From Tretioscincus oriximinensis (lineage: Eukaryota > Chordata > Lepidosauria > Squamata > Gymnophthalmidae): a stretch of DNA of 64,000 bases. The DNA lies in the NCBI GenBank assembly GCA_022410635.1, contig JAJVDF010000231.1, forward strand, positions 674,694-738,693. The letters are read 5' to 3'. The position numbers and the translations under genes were made by a program. Numbering within the stretch: position 1 is the stretch's first letter; every line of letters starts with the position of its first letter. Below are positions 30,848-41,590 of the stretch, piece by piece. A model generated the notes under the pieces. The model made no database searches, was not told the DNA's origin, and saw nothing but the letters and a program-made list of their open reading frames with translations.

Positions 30848-31146
30848 CAGGCACTAATGGTTCAGTTGGCTAAGTGACGATCTTTCCCTTGAGAGATCAG
30901 TTTACGAGGCCCTGAGTTGGACGTGGAGAGGTCAGTGCCTTCTACTAGCCTGCAGCTCTAGCCAACCCAGCTATTCAAAAGCAAGAATTGCAAGAAATTG
31001 CAACAGACTATGACTAGATAAATGGGAACCATCACAGGGTAGCGGGGAAGGTAGAATGTAAAAAAACAACTTTGAAAAGTAACCTTGAAAGATGCTTTGA
31101 ATCCCTTTTGGCAATAAAATCAGGGTGTAAAACCCACTTCTTCTTG
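30848..31146 (+). mobile_element. SINE family B
   Basis: The head (AATGGTTCAGTTGGCTAAGT), body (TCTAGCCAACCCAGCTATTC and GGGTAGCGGGGAAGGTAGAA) and tail (GAATCCCTTTTGGCAATAAA, ACTTCTTCTT) are in order. It is probably inserted into or next to the preceding CR1 fragment. Confidence 0.85.
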
Positions 31147-32384
31147 AAGGGCAGAGGAAATTGCTTCTGACTCAGGGAATCATATTCTGTACCGTTTGAA
31201 ACTTCCAAAGGTTTTTGCAGCAGTTTACAATGAGACAAGAGAGTCACTCCTAAGAGGCCATGCTTCTTAAAGTTCAGTGGAAAAAGGGAGTCTTGCTTTC
31301 GACTTCTAGTTGTCATCGAGAAATCTAACCATAAGAAAGCCTACTCTGACGGGTGAAAGTCGTGTGTGTGGCTGCCTGATAATTACTTGGCACAGCTCTA
31401 AGTTTAGGGAGCATAAAATAGAACTTCCAGTTGGCTATTTTGCTTCCATGGAATTCATATCCTCAAGCACATCTGTGCCCCGTAGACGCCAGGTGGGAAA
31501 TGCCTGTTGTGTTGCTAAAATAAGTTTGCATCCCATCTCAGAGTAGCCACCGGCTTGTTATTTCTTAACAACCTGGAGCTTCTTTCTATTTCACAGCCCA
31601 TAAATTTTCTTCCAAGACAAAAACGTTACAAGAGAACAAAGGGCAGAAAATGGCTTGTTCTCCCTTCCTTGATTACTCTGCACAAGTAGTAAACCTCCGT
31701 TCTACATCAGCCCACTTCAATTAACATACCAGCATGGTGTGTGTATGTCTGTGTCTTAAAAGCGCTAGGGGGGCCCTCGCAATGTTCTTTTGCATCAAAA
31801 CCACCTGAGGTCTGGGTTAATGTGCACACCGTACGCCTCATTAACTGCACATTACTACCCAAAGAAAACAGCAACTAAGTACATGATTGGTCCGGCCATG
31901 TGTTGAGTCCAGGGACTCATTCTCAAATGAACGTTCATCAATAAAGCTCCCACAGGTCAGCACCTTGGAACAAAGTTTTTGGTTACACACAGTTCAAACT
32001 TTTGCTTTCCAAATTAATCACTGGGGAAGGTACAAACGGCAACTAATATAGGGTTTCATTAAAAATTAAGATGTGGTGGGGAGAAAGATTTGGTTGTCAT
32101 CAATCCTTTTATTTTTTTTTACCTTGGAGAGAATGAAGAAGAAAAAAGGAGCTGGGTCTAGATTGGTGCCGTTCTCCCTGACTAGCAGGCAATCTTTGGA
32201 GTCCAAGTTGAAAAAAATTCTCATCGTCAGTGGAGGGTCTACAGCTTATCAATCTGAGAGTGGGTGATCTCTGGCTGTGTTATTCCTCAGTAGGTGTGAA
32301 GCCCACTGAAGTTGTCAAATGATCACACCTTCAGCTGATGCTCCGAGAAAGTACTTTTTTGCTCAGCTCGATGATTAGAAACTG

Positions 32385-32500
32385 AATTAGAACTGGAGCA
32401 GTGGGGTGGCTGAAATGCTGCTCTTTTATAGTGTGGCCCTGGACTCCTTGACCAATGAGCCTTGGTCCCTTCTGGAATGTTTTCAATTAAAGAGCCAATG
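32385..32500. repeat. Unclassified interspersed repeat, copy 2
   Basis: Similar to 17408-17540: GAACTGGAG, TGAAATGCTG, CTTTTATAGTGTGGCCCTGG, CCAATGAGCC and CTTCTGGAATGTT occur in the same order and spacing. Family unknown. Confidence 0.5.
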
Positions 32501-32883
32501 AGCAACGATCCTCCCAACATTCTATCCTTTGCCCCTTTATCACATAAACAAGTAACTACTTTTTTATCAGACCTTAGTGAAACCTTCAATATCGCTTTGC
32601 AGGGTTACTGTTCTTGACAATATGCTTTTGTGGGACCAGTGCAATTAGCTGACTTAGGCTGGCAATCACTTGCCTTTAAAGCTATGAATCATCCTTTCTC
32701 CTTACTAATTGGCAACAGCAAACAACAGAATCAGGGGTTTTCTGTATGCAAAGCAGACATTGCACCACAGAGTTACGGGCCCTATTAGAGACATGCACAA
32801 GTCTCTTTTCTAGTTTGGTTTGATTTGAAATGATCCAAATAGTCCTTTGCAATGCCCTTGAATAATAAAAAAGACACTGTATT

Positions 32884-33215
32884 TAAGAAAAGGATGTAAG
32901 AGGAGCCCTGCTGAATCAGGCAAGGGCCCCTCTAGTCCAGCATTCCGTCTCACACAGAGGCCCACCAATTATACCTGGGCAGTCTGGAACAGAAGAAGAC
33001 AAAATCTTCAACTGTTCTTGACGCCCTGCAAATGGCATTTCAGGAATACTGCCTGTTGCTCCATCTCGGAAGCAGTATCAACACATCCATCCTAGTAGCT
33101 GTTTATATCCTTGATATCTGTGAACTTGTCTAATCCTCTCTTAAAGCTGTCCAGGCTACCAGCTACACCATCTCTTCTGGAAGCAAATTCCAAAGGCCAG
33201 TGACCTTTGTTGCCA
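32884..33215 (-). mobile_element. CR1-like LINE 3' part
   Basis: The reversed CR1 3' end (GTAAGAGGAGCCCTGCTGAA) runs through AGTCCAGCATTCCGTCTCAC to TCTCTTCTGGAAGCAAATTC, the region encoding the LLPEE block on the minus strand. Confidence 0.8.
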
Positions 33216-33579
33216 TAAAAGACACACATTTCCGCCCAAAATAATTCCTGCTAAAATCACCTTCCATTCTGTTTTTCTACATACCTTTCTTGAATATTCC
33301 TCAGCAAACTATTGATAGCGTGTCCTACATGGCATGAAGTGCAGGTGACAAAAGAATATAAACTTTATATGTGAAAATCCATAAATCAAAGAGTTTGGAA
33401 CAAGGAGATTAATATGGCAACTAATAAGGTTGTTAGTACTAACATTGAAGGCCTTGCGATTGGGGACACCTAGTTAGCTGGCATCCTACTTGGTAAGATT
33501 TGCCCCCTTAGGANTTTGCGCTCCGCTTCACAGGGACTACTGGTAGTTCCTTCAACACCAACAGTGGTGTAAAGATTAC

Positions 33580-33822
33580 GGGCCTTCCAGGATCTGGTCC
33601 CACAGCTCTGGAATATTCTTCCACTGGAATTGAGGCTGGAAGAGGATATTGTCCTTTTTCGAAGGAAGCTAAAAACTTTTCTTTTTGATTAAGGGTGAAT
33701 CTGCTGGGTGGGATGGTGGAGAAGTTTTATGGGAGGTTGTTATATGTTTTATTAATTGTATATGTCTTATTTTGTAAGGCCCTTTGGAAGAAAGGGCATT
33801 ATAAATAAATGCTTATTTATTA
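33580..33822 (+). mobile_element. L2-like LINE, ORF2 end and 3' end
   Basis: CTGGTCCCACAGCTCTGGAA and AATATTCTTCCACTGGAATT correspond to the WNSLPL-type block. The 3' end is GGCCCTTTGGAAGAAAGGGC followed by ATTATAAATAAATGC. A reverse SINE B starts directly after it. Confidence 0.7.
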
Positions 33823-33823
33823 A

Positions 33824-34135
33824 GAAGAAGAAGAAGAAGAACTCGGTTCTTATGCCCCACTTTTCTCACCTTTCAAAGGGACTCAAAGCGGCTTACAAGG
33901 ATATATTTTTGCCCGAAGGCTCACATTCTATCTTCCCCACCAGGCTATGGTGGTTCCCATGTATCTACTTGCAGTCAGTTGCAATTTCTTGCAATTCATG
34001 CTTTCGAATAGCTGGGTTGGCTAGAGCTACAGGCAAGTGGAGGGTGCTCACCCCTCCCCACTTCCAACACAGGGCTTCGAAACCCGATCTCCCAGGCGAG
34101 AGACAATTCCTAAGCAACTGACCTATCCCTGAATG
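33824..34135 (-). mobile_element. SINE family B, full length, reverse orientation
   Basis: A (GAA)n start (AAGAAGAAGAAGAAGAAC) is followed by the tail (CAAAGGGACTCAAAGCGGCT), body (GAATAGCTGGGTTGGCTAGA) and head (CGAAACCCGATCTCCCAGGC, then TAAGCAACTGACCTATCC). One of the best copies in the window. Confidence 0.9.
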
Positions 34136-35014
34136 TATTTGTATCGTAGATTTGCAGTCAACCAGGGAATCGGAGACAATGAACCTTCCACAATTTCCAA
34201 AGCACCANGCATTTAAGGTTACAAATAGAAAACACACCCATCCATTTCTATACAATCCTTCACCAGAGTTGTACAATGAGAAACACAAATTGAAATAGTT
34301 GAAATATCAACATACAGTCAAAAGTGGTGATATATAAATAAACAAACAACCTTAACCGATACAGAATTCCCTAAAATCTAAACATATAGGTAAGCAACTG
34401 AAATTTCATCAGCCTCCTGGAAGTGTAATTTGTGGAGCCGTAGTGGATCCTCCTGGAAAGATGTTCCATAAAGATGGGGGCCAACAGGGTCACAACTCAG
34501 TTCTGTGGCACTTAGTGCAAATATCAATTGAAGCCCACACTCCCCATGGATTGGAACAGAGCGGTAGCCTTTTTAAAAATGTTTTTTTAAAAAATTTTTG
34601 TTGAAACTGTTTGTAATAATAATAATGGAACAATGAATTTAAGCACAATATAAAAACAGTAAAACTAAATTTAACTCTGTGACGCTGGAGGTCTTAACCA
34701 TACTAAAGAATTACAGTTTTGCATGGGATTTGTATGGGAAGCAATGGTATCATTACAACATCTCAAGACGTAGCATGTTCACGACTCCAGGGGATGGAAG
34801 ATACTCCTGCCTGATATATTTTGCTGAATGGATTAATGAGTACCATGTGTCCAGGAAGGAGATCTTTGAACCCAAAGCCAGGGCTGGAAGTCACTTCTGG
34901 CTCCTGCTTCCGGAAATGATGCTCTGGGGCTGGAAGTGACATCATTTTGATAAAGAAAGGGCCTTCTTCTGAAAGAGGAGGAACTACAAGATCTTCTCCC
35001 TTAAGATCCTGATA

Positions 35015-35457
35015 TACAAGGGGCGTGAGTGTGGGACAGCAGTTAAGAGTCCTGGGATTACAGCAGAGATGCCGAGTTAGAACTTCTGTGATGGCTGTGG
35101 AGATGGGTAAGCACCCTCTACTGACCTCAGCTCTGGCCAACCCAGCTATTAGAAAGCAAGGAATTGCAATTAAATAAATGGGGACCATCACAGCATGGTG
35201 GGGAAGACAGAAGTTTCGCCTTTGGGCGGAAAATAAGCTTGTAAGCCATTTTCTGTAGCTTCAGGTAAGAAAAGCAGGATATAAAACCCCAGTTCTTTCT
35301 TCTTCTTCTTTTTCTTTTTCTTCTTCTTCTTTTTCTTCTTCTTCTTGTTGTTCCTTCTTTCTTCTTCTTCTTTCTTCGTCTTCTTTCTTCGTCTTCTTTC
35401 TTCTTCGTCTTCTTCTTCTTTCTTCTTCGTCTTCTTCTTCGTCTCCTTCTTCTTTCT
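35015..35457 (+). mobile_element. SINE family B with long (TTC)n tail
   Basis: The head (GGGACAGCAGTTAAGAGTCC), body (TCTGGCCAACCCAGCTATTA) and tail (GGTAAGAAAAGCAGGATATA) precede a 160-bp TTC/TTTC/GTC tract at 35296-35456. Long lysine- or arginine-rich readings of the tract are low-complexity artefacts. Confidence 0.85.
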
Positions 35458-35959
35458 ATAAACACACATTCTGAAATAGTCCAGCAAGGGCAGTTTGTAG
35501 CACTTTGGATTCTTTATATTTTTAAATATCATACATTGTTGCCTGGATTACCTTAGAAGGTTGCAGACATTTGATCAGTTCGTTTACTCAGTGCACCATC
35601 AGAAGTGAGAGTGTTATAAATAGCAATGAGCCATGTGGAACCTCAAGGTACCTCAGCTGTTCTTAGTGCCGTGAGACTTTGGACTCGGTGTCCTTGATTA
35701 CTATAGAAGCTTAACAAGGGAAAGTCAGCCCCCAGACCATTCGGATCTTTGCCTATTTAAGGCTTCAAGAGACACAGATGCTGGATAGGGTCCTGGACTA
35801 AGATCTCTTGCCAAAATGCTAATGTTTCCATAACACTTAGTGATGCCACAGGGGATTGCCCTTTGTGTGGCATGCTCCTCATATTTAAGAGTTCAGCTTC
35901 GAGGGAGTAAAGGCTTCCAGTTCTTCTTAAAGGCTGAAGCTGCTAGACTTACGATGGGG

Positions 35960-36172
35960 AAAAGAAAACTTATTGTGGAAACTGGAAAAAGGCATTAAGA
36001 ATGACCAATACATCCCATACAAAACCAGGCTGCAACATCTAGGTCTCTTCACCCTTGAAAGGCAGCGTCTAAGAAACAATCTGATTGAAGTTCATAAAAA
36101 TCATGCATGGGGGTGGAAAAGATGCTCCCACAAGGGGAGCATCAGATGAAACTGATGGACAGAAGATGCATT
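35960..36172 (+). mobile_element. CR1-like LINE fragment
   Basis: ACCAGGCTGCAACATCTAGG, CTTGAAAGGCAGCGTCTAAG and CTGATTGAAGTTCATAAAAA match the region just before the conserved ORF2 end in other CR1 copies. It then decays; a Helitron-like element follows. Confidence 0.7.
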
Positions 36173-36185
36173 TTATATATAGACA

Positions 36186-36601
36186 CTCGTGGACTTAGCC
36201 CGTTGCGTTACGATAATGCAATGGGTCCTAGCCCCGCCCTCCCCCATGTACCCATCCATGCCTCCACCCACTCCCTCCCACTCCCTCCTTTGCTCTCTCC
36301 CATCCCCTTTCACTTGCTGCTTATTTTTCCCATTTTCCTTTCCTTCCTTCATCCTTTCCCTCTCAGTACTGATCCCAGTACTAAACCCTGGGGTATTTCA
36401 CTTCTCACGCATCTTCCCATTTATCACTCCCCTCCGTGTTCTGTCTTTTAGCCATTTTCTAACCCAGGACTCCGGTCACTAGAAGCGGCCATTTTTCTGA
36501 GCCCTGCCATTGGGTCTCTGGAGGCTGCCAAAGCTCTGAGCCCTGTCATTGGTCTCTGGGGCTGCCAAGGTTCCGAGCCCTGGCATTGGTCATTATACCT
36601 C
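36186..36601 (-). mobile_element. Helitron-like non-autonomous element, copy 2
   Basis: On the minus strand the 3' end shows the same hairpin region as copy 1 (CCCATTGCATTATCG, then TAACGCAACGGGCTAA) and terminates at CGAG next to T, one base from the canonical CTAG. The other side has the same repeated unit (GAGCCCTGCCATTGG, GAGCCCTGTCATTGG and GAGCCCTGGCATTGG, in plus orientation). The canonical TC start is not recognisable, so it is probably truncated or diverged at its 5' end. Confidence 0.65.
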
Positions 36602-37435
36602 AGATGGATGAACTCTTCCACATCCATTCTATTACTTATGATGAAATATCCAGAGGGCTATCTGTAAAGACTGGCATAAGAACCAGGACCGAAGAGCTTC
36701 AGTTTTAACATGTGAGGAAAAGGGAGAAATTTCAGCAGACATTTCTATTCATCGTCATATAACAACCTATCCTTAAAGAGTTATGCTGACTCTCTGTTGG
36801 TTCTGAGCCCAATTCATGATTTTATTCCTGATGCGTAATACATTATGCAACTCTCATAAGGAACTATCATAAGGAACACACACACACAAAAGCCCATACT
36901 GATGTTCCTATCATTTAAAAACATCAGCAATGGATACAATGATGGGGGGCAATAGTGAAGATTCAGCAGAGCTCCTGCGCTTTTCTCTTGCAAGTTTTAT
37001 GCAGCTTTCAAAATCCATTGCTGTGTCTTCGCACCTTAATGCTGCTGCCTGTATGTTCTGCACAAGAGATGCCAGCCCACTATACTTTTTCATGCTTAAT
37101 CCTATAGACTTTATACATTTAAAAGCAGCAATTATGAGAGACTCCCACCCCCAGATCCAAGAATTAATAACTTCCCAAATCTCAAAGGTTTTTTCTTTGA
37201 ACTCGATCACATGGGGAGCCAACAGCCAATGACAGAAGGGATGTGGATCAACCAATCACAGNCAAGGAATTATGTCAGGATTTCATGGGAAATGTAAATA
37301 AGAAGAAAAGTGAAATCCTTCCTGATGTTATCACAGTTGCAAAAGGGATCAGTCCAGATGCACCCAATGCTATTTCTCAAGTTTCGACCATGTGCAAAGG
37401 GGCTATCAAAAAAAGAATAAAATGCCGTTTGTTAC

Positions 37436-37643
37436 CTTTTCTGCAAGCCAACCTATGTGCCTTATCTCCCGGCCTCCAGCAATCCCCGCCTTGCCCAGCT
37501 GATCTTTGACCTCTGAGATGACTTTAGGAACGAGGTCACTGACACAGGAATGGATTGCGTGGAACCACGCCTGGGACGTTGCTGAATCTTTACTTCTCAG
37601 AACCAAAGTATGCTTGGCATCAGGTGAGTGAACTTCTACGTGC
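37436..37643 (-). CDS. SNTB1: SNTB1 coding exon (end of PH1, linker to PH2)
   Basis: On the minus strand the exon reads HVEVHSPDAKHTLVLRSKDS, ATSQAWFHAIHSCVSDLVPK, VISEVKDQLGKAGIAGGREI and RHIGWLAEK. Human SNTB1, from memory, has LEIHSPDAKHTVILRSKDSATAQAWFSAIHSNV...EVREQLGKTGIAGSREIRHLGWLAEK. The exon is 208 bp: one base completes Arg from the previous exon, then 69 codons. The acceptor is CTTTTGTATTCTCCAG (37644 upward) and the donor AAG|GTAACA. The AWFHAI block is the C-terminal helix of the first, PDZ-split PH domain; the RHIGWLAEK stretch leads into PH2. Confidence 0.95.
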
Positions 37644-37784
37644 CTGGAGAATACAAAAGGGTGGGGGAAAAGAAAAGAAAAGTTGTGGGGAAGAATACTC
37701 ATGAAAAGGTAAGGTTCATTTGCTCTTTTATTAGACTACACCTGTGAACTGCCTTGATGAGAAACAAATTTAGTTGTAAGGCAA

Positions 37785-38296
37785 TTATGAAACCAGGCTG
37801 CAACGTCTGGGTCTCCTCAGCCTCGGAAGATGGCATTTAAGAGCTGATCTGATTGAAGTATATAAAATTATATGTGGGATGCATAAGGTGAATAGAGAAA
37901 ATATATCTCTATCACAGAACACTAGGACCAGGGGGCATTCCTTGAAACTGATGGGCAGAAGAGTGAGGACAGACAAGGAAAAGTATTTTTTCACCCAGAG
38001 GGTCATCGGCCTGTGGAATTTACTTCCAGAAGAAAAGGTGGTTGCTAACAGCCTGGGTATAACTTTAAGGCAGGATTAAACCAATTTATGGACAATAGCT
38101 ACTAGGATGGATCTTTTGATACTGCCTGTTGAATGGCGCAACAGGCAGGATTTCTGAATACCATTTGCAGGGAGTCGCGAACCGGTTCAAGATTTTGCCA
38201 TCTTCTGCTTCAGACTTCCCAGGTGAAACTGGTGGGCCACTGTGTGAGGGCTCTAGCCAGATTCAGCAGGGCTACTCTTAATTGTTGGAACTGTGA
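37785..38296 (+). mobile_element. CR1-like LINE 3' part
   Basis: The plus strand begins with AAACCAGGCTGCAACGTCTG and encodes HKVNRE, NTRTRGHSLKLMGRRVRTDK and EKYFFTQRVIGLWNLLPEE. It then runs to the 3' untranslated end at CAGATTCAGCAGGGCTACTC. Its 5' edge lies only about 140 bp from SNTB1 coding sequence. Confidence 0.9.
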
Positions 38297-38346
38297 TAGC
38301 TTAAGGGAAGAGCAAACGACGTGGAAAGAAAAGGGTTTTAATTCCC

Positions 38347-38696
38347 AGCCTCTTCTTGGAAGTATGCGGTGACAAACCACTTTTATATCCCAGCCAAGAA
38401 AACCGCATAGAACCAGTCAATCTTGGTGCTTAGTGATAGAGCAAACAGCTTGAAAATAATTGTTAGTCCAGTCCACAGCCTCTTCTTGGAAGAAGGCATT
38501 TACAAACCACCTCTATATCGCTGCCAATAAAACTTCATAGAAATGCCCATGGACTTCTGAGGGTGAGTGCTGCTCAATGGTAGATCAAAGTGCTTGGGAA
38601 GTTCTATCTCCAGCCTTTCCTTACCCTGTACCCCACTTTTGTACCCCTGCCAAGAAAACTACACAGAGAGGCCCATAGAGGTGCCCCTACAGTAAA
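38347..38696. repeat. Degenerate tandem repeat, three units of about 135 bp
   Basis: CAGCCTCTTCTTGGAAG occurs at 38345 and 38481, and CAGCCTTTCCTTACC near 38614. Each is followed by CAAACCAC or CCCCAC, a TATATC or TTGTACCC stretch, GCCAAGAAAA or GCCAATAAAA, and CATAGAA or CAGAGAGG. The family is unknown to me. Confidence 0.45.
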
Positions 38697-39417
38697 CCAT
38701 GATCTTGCCATGATTCAGTGATATCTCAGCAGCCACAAGGGCAGTTGCTATCCATGTACATGGTAACAACATAAACCAAGCAATGTTGCTTGATGATTGG
38801 CTATTACACCAGTGGCCCTAGATTGTGTTTATGCTAGGGGTTAGGATGTGTTTTTCAATCAGCACAACGGATTGTGGTGGAACTGCAGGGTAAAAGAACA
38901 CACGTTTTGCACGCATAAAATTGCACGCAGTTTTCTTTCTTGGCGTCTCTAGCTGTAAAGGAGGGATGGAAGTTACCCCAGAGAGCTACTTCTAGAACAG
39001 CAAACACTAATTTGTCTTAATGGCTTATAATTATGCTTCTGCACAAAGCAGTTTTCTATACACCAAAGGTAGTTTTGAGATGCACTCAAAATAAACTATT
39101 CTTGAGATCTGTTGGACTTATTCTAAGAAGGCAGATTTTAAAACATGTGGCGTTTATTAATCATATTTAGCAAAATCCCACAGCCTCCCGCTGCATGGGC
39201 AGATCGATAGGGGAGAAGCTGATATTTCAGACTTCTGAGATCCAAATTTTTTAAAGTTAAGACCTTGAATTGTTTCGGTAATGAGTTGGCAACTAGTGCT
39301 TCTCTCCTAAGAAAGGCTAGATATGCATCTCCCCAGTAGTTGTGGTATGCAGTGTAGCTTCTGCGTTCTGCACAGCAATCTAAACTGATTCCACGGATAA
39401 CTCCGTTGCAAAGAAAA

Positions 39418-39567
39418 TCGCCTCTCATCTGGGAGATAGGGTTTTGAAGCCCTGTGTCAGACGTGGGGAGGGGTGACCACCTTCCACTAGGCCTGTAGCC
39501 TTCGGGCAAAAATACCCTTGTAAACTGCTTTGAGTTCCTTTGAAAGGTGAGAAAAGCGGGGTGTAAG
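39418..39567 (+). mobile_element. SINE family B, 5' and 3' parts with internal deletion
   Basis: The B-box-like GGGTTTTGAAGCCCTGTGTC, the CACCTTCCACTAGGCCTGTA block and the tail GAGTTCCTTTGAAAGGTGAG are present. The CCAACCCAGCTATTCGAAAG middle is missing. The (TTC)n array follows directly. Confidence 0.8.
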
Positions 39568-39569
39568 AA

Positions 39570-39867
39570 CCTTCTTCTTCTTCTTCTTCTTCTTCTTCTT
39601 CTTCTTCTTCTTCTTCTTCTTCTTCTTCTTCTTCTTCTTCTTCTTCTTCTTCTTCTTCTTCTTCTTCNNNNNNNNNNNNNNNNNNNNNNNNNNNNNNNNN
39701 NNNNNNNNNNNNNNNNNNNNNNNNNNNNNNNNNNNNNNNNNNNNNNNNNNNNNNNNNNNNNNNNNNNNNNNNTCTTCTTCTTCTTCTTCTTCTTCTTCTT
39801 CTTCTTCTTCTTCTTCTTCTTCTTCTTCTTCTTCTTCTTCTTCTTCTTCTTCTTCTTCTTCTTCTTC
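39570..39867 (+). repeat. (TTC)n array containing a 105-base gap
   Basis: The array is a pure TTC repeat at 39572-39667 and 39773-39866, with N at 39668-39772. It extends the tail of the SINE at 39418. The gap marks an unresolved array length. Long lysine, glutamate, phenylalanine or leucine readings here are not genes. Confidence 0.95.
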
Positions 39868-39914
39868 ATGTACCACAATCAGAAGAAATATGGGTTTTCA
39901 ACACATTAGAACAG

Positions 39915-40295
39915 TTAAACTTGAGCCTGGAAGACCAATATCTGATCAACTACGCCATTTCAGCAAGACATTTTGTTGTTCCCAAAGGTTGGAAGGATCA
40001 CACAAAATGGATTTTAAACGACTGGATGAATTATTTGATTGACTTTATGAAATTCGATATTCTCCGAGATAATAGACTAAAAACTATTGGATTTGTCACA
40101 AAACCTACTTGGACAATAAAATGGCAAAAGCTCATTGCTTATGGGCTGTTTTCTTCTGCAAATGAACTAGTAACTGAAGGCCTTTTGATGTTATTGGGAC
40201 AATCCTGTAAATTAATGCATGTATATGTTCAGAGGGTGGGTGGGGGCTGTTGTTTTGTCTTTTGTCTTTGTATGTTTGTAATAAAAACAAAAATA
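39915..40295 (+). mobile_element. L1-like LINE, ORF2 C-terminus and 3' end
   Basis: The plus strand encodes PKGWKDHTKWILNDWMNYLI, DFMKFDILRDNRLKTIG and TWTIKWQKLIAYG, the C-terminal end of a reptile-type L1 ORF2. It is closely related to the fragments at 55.9 kb and 57.4 kb. A short 3' region with GGGTGGGTGGGGG and a GTAATAAAAACAAAAATAAA end follows. It is strongly 5' truncated. Confidence 0.8.
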
Positions 40296-40769
40296 AATGG
40301 CCAACTTCCTGTTTCTCTTCTTCCTGACAGAATTTGTTTCCTATGGTTATTAGTTGTATTTCTGCCTGCTTTTCTACACTACAATGACAAGTGCTTGTTA
40401 TAAAAGCTTGGATGCCAGCAGCTTCATGAAGCTGGCAGTATCAGCAACAGCATCCCAAATGTGAAAGAAATGAAACAAAGCTGTTGTTACTGTGCTGGCA
40501 GTGGAGCATGTTGGGAAATGTAGTACGAGCAATGGGCAGCCTCTTCTGGATTACAGCTCCTAGCCTGTACCGCAATTAGCCTTGGGTTGGAGGAAACCTC
40601 TTTAGCCAAACTGCGTCCAGTCCTGCTCACAGAAAATACTTTTCTGCTTACAGGCAGATAGGTAGGGACTGCCTATAGAGCGTCTCTGGAGCGCATCTAA
40701 TATGGAAGTTAACAGAGTGTGGATTACTGTGGTCATATCGTCTATGTCCAGAACAGGTCATGGCTGGCA

Positions 40770-41300
40770 AACCAGTGTAACCTGAAGTAGGAGCTCTTAG
40801 CCGTTGTTCCCACCTAAACTTCAGGCATCACCACAGAGTACAAGAGCATCACTAGGTTTTGGTATTGGGCATTACAATCCCATTAAGGACAAGATGCCTC
40901 CTAACTTCACAGACTCAAGACTGTGACATACAGCATCTCCATCTTGTTTGGATTCTGCTCCCATATATTGCTCCCTATCCAGCCCATTACAGCCTCCAGG
41001 CACTTTGCCAAGCCCTTCAGCCACCTCTCCTGATGGAACAAAGAGGCAGAGCTGGGTATCATTTGCATATTGATGATATCTCACTCCAAATCTCTTCATG
41101 ACCTGTCCAAGTAGCTTCTTACAGAATAGATGTTACAGAGAATAGGAGACAAAATCGACCCCTGAAGAACCTCAACATTGAGGTCTCAGGATGTCAAGTG
41201 TGAAGCCACTGGAAGAGGTTATGAATCTCAGCCAAAGTGCTTTTCAGATGCTTGGAGGTAATAATGGACTGGATGGGGGCAACCAATACTGAATCCAGAC
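40770..41300 (-). mobile_element. L2-like LINE reverse transcriptase fragment
   Basis: On the minus strand the segment near 41100-40990 reads GVRYHQYANDTQLCLFVPSG. This is the reverse transcriptase motif C region (YADD-type, here YAND) followed by the DTQLY-like block. Further on it reads GGCNGLDREQYMGAESKQDG, a WMxxNxLKLNxxKTE-like remnant. Upstream there is a QGSILSP-like remnant at about 41170. It is 5' and 3' truncated. Confidence 0.7.
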
Positions 41301-41394
41301 TCAAAGAAGTGTTGTGTACTATAAAACCTGGAATTTACGAAGAATAAAGGCATCCTGTTCCTGATAGGATTTTTGTGCCTGGAAGGGACAGGTG

Positions 41395-41590
41395 CATATT
41401 TTGGGGATTCTCTTGGACTCTACATTGACTATAACCCCAGGTGGAGGCTATTTCCAACAATGGCTGGCAATACCAGGGAGGTGCCTTTGCTATACCAAAC
41501 CATACTCTGGTAACTACCAGAGCAGACTACTGTAATTGCTCTATGTGTGGCTATCCTGCCATGGTCTGTGCTAGCCCGGAATGTCATGTG
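41395..41590 (+). mobile_element. L2-like LINE C-terminal fragment
   Basis: GGGGATTCTCTTGGACTCTA corresponds to the LGILLDSxL block of L2-type ORF2, and CTCTGGTAACTACCAGAGCA with GACTACTGTAATTGCTCTAT to the LVTSRxDYCN block. Several frameshifts. It lies in the opposite orientation to the preceding reverse transcriptase fragment. Confidence 0.6.

Larger units (their letters stand above)
21493..37435 (-). other. SNTB1: SNTB1 intron, about 15.9 kb
   Basis: The intron is dense in repeats: SINE B copies, CR1 and L2-like LINEs, two Helitron-like elements, a fold-back element and simple repeats, each listed separately. Stretches where I see nothing definable are 21973-22593, 22905-23264, 25106-26754, 27047-27498, 28004-28671, 29216-30439, 31147-32384, 33216-33579, 34136-35014, 35458-35959 and 36602-37435. 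An open stretch on both strands at 36911-37255 has no recognisable domain. The donor on the minus strand is AAG|GTAACA at 37436/37435. Confidence 0.75.

Noticed and set aside
35127..35532. Arginine/lysine-rich open frames resembling SR-type proteins
   Set aside because: They translate the TTC-rich tail of a SINE B on the opposite strand.
36107..36482. Plus-strand proline/serine-rich open frames
   Set aside because: They lie inside the reverse Helitron-like element and reflect its CT-rich interior.
39138..39909. Long open frames of poly-Lys, poly-Glu, poly-Leu or poly-Phe
   Set aside because: They are readings of the (TTC)n array through a run of Ns.
40420..40560. Possible small gene after the L1-like fragment
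   Set aside because: The GGGAAATGTAGTACGAGC and ACAGCTCCTAGC blocks resemble common interspersed-repeat sequence and no open frame is maintained.
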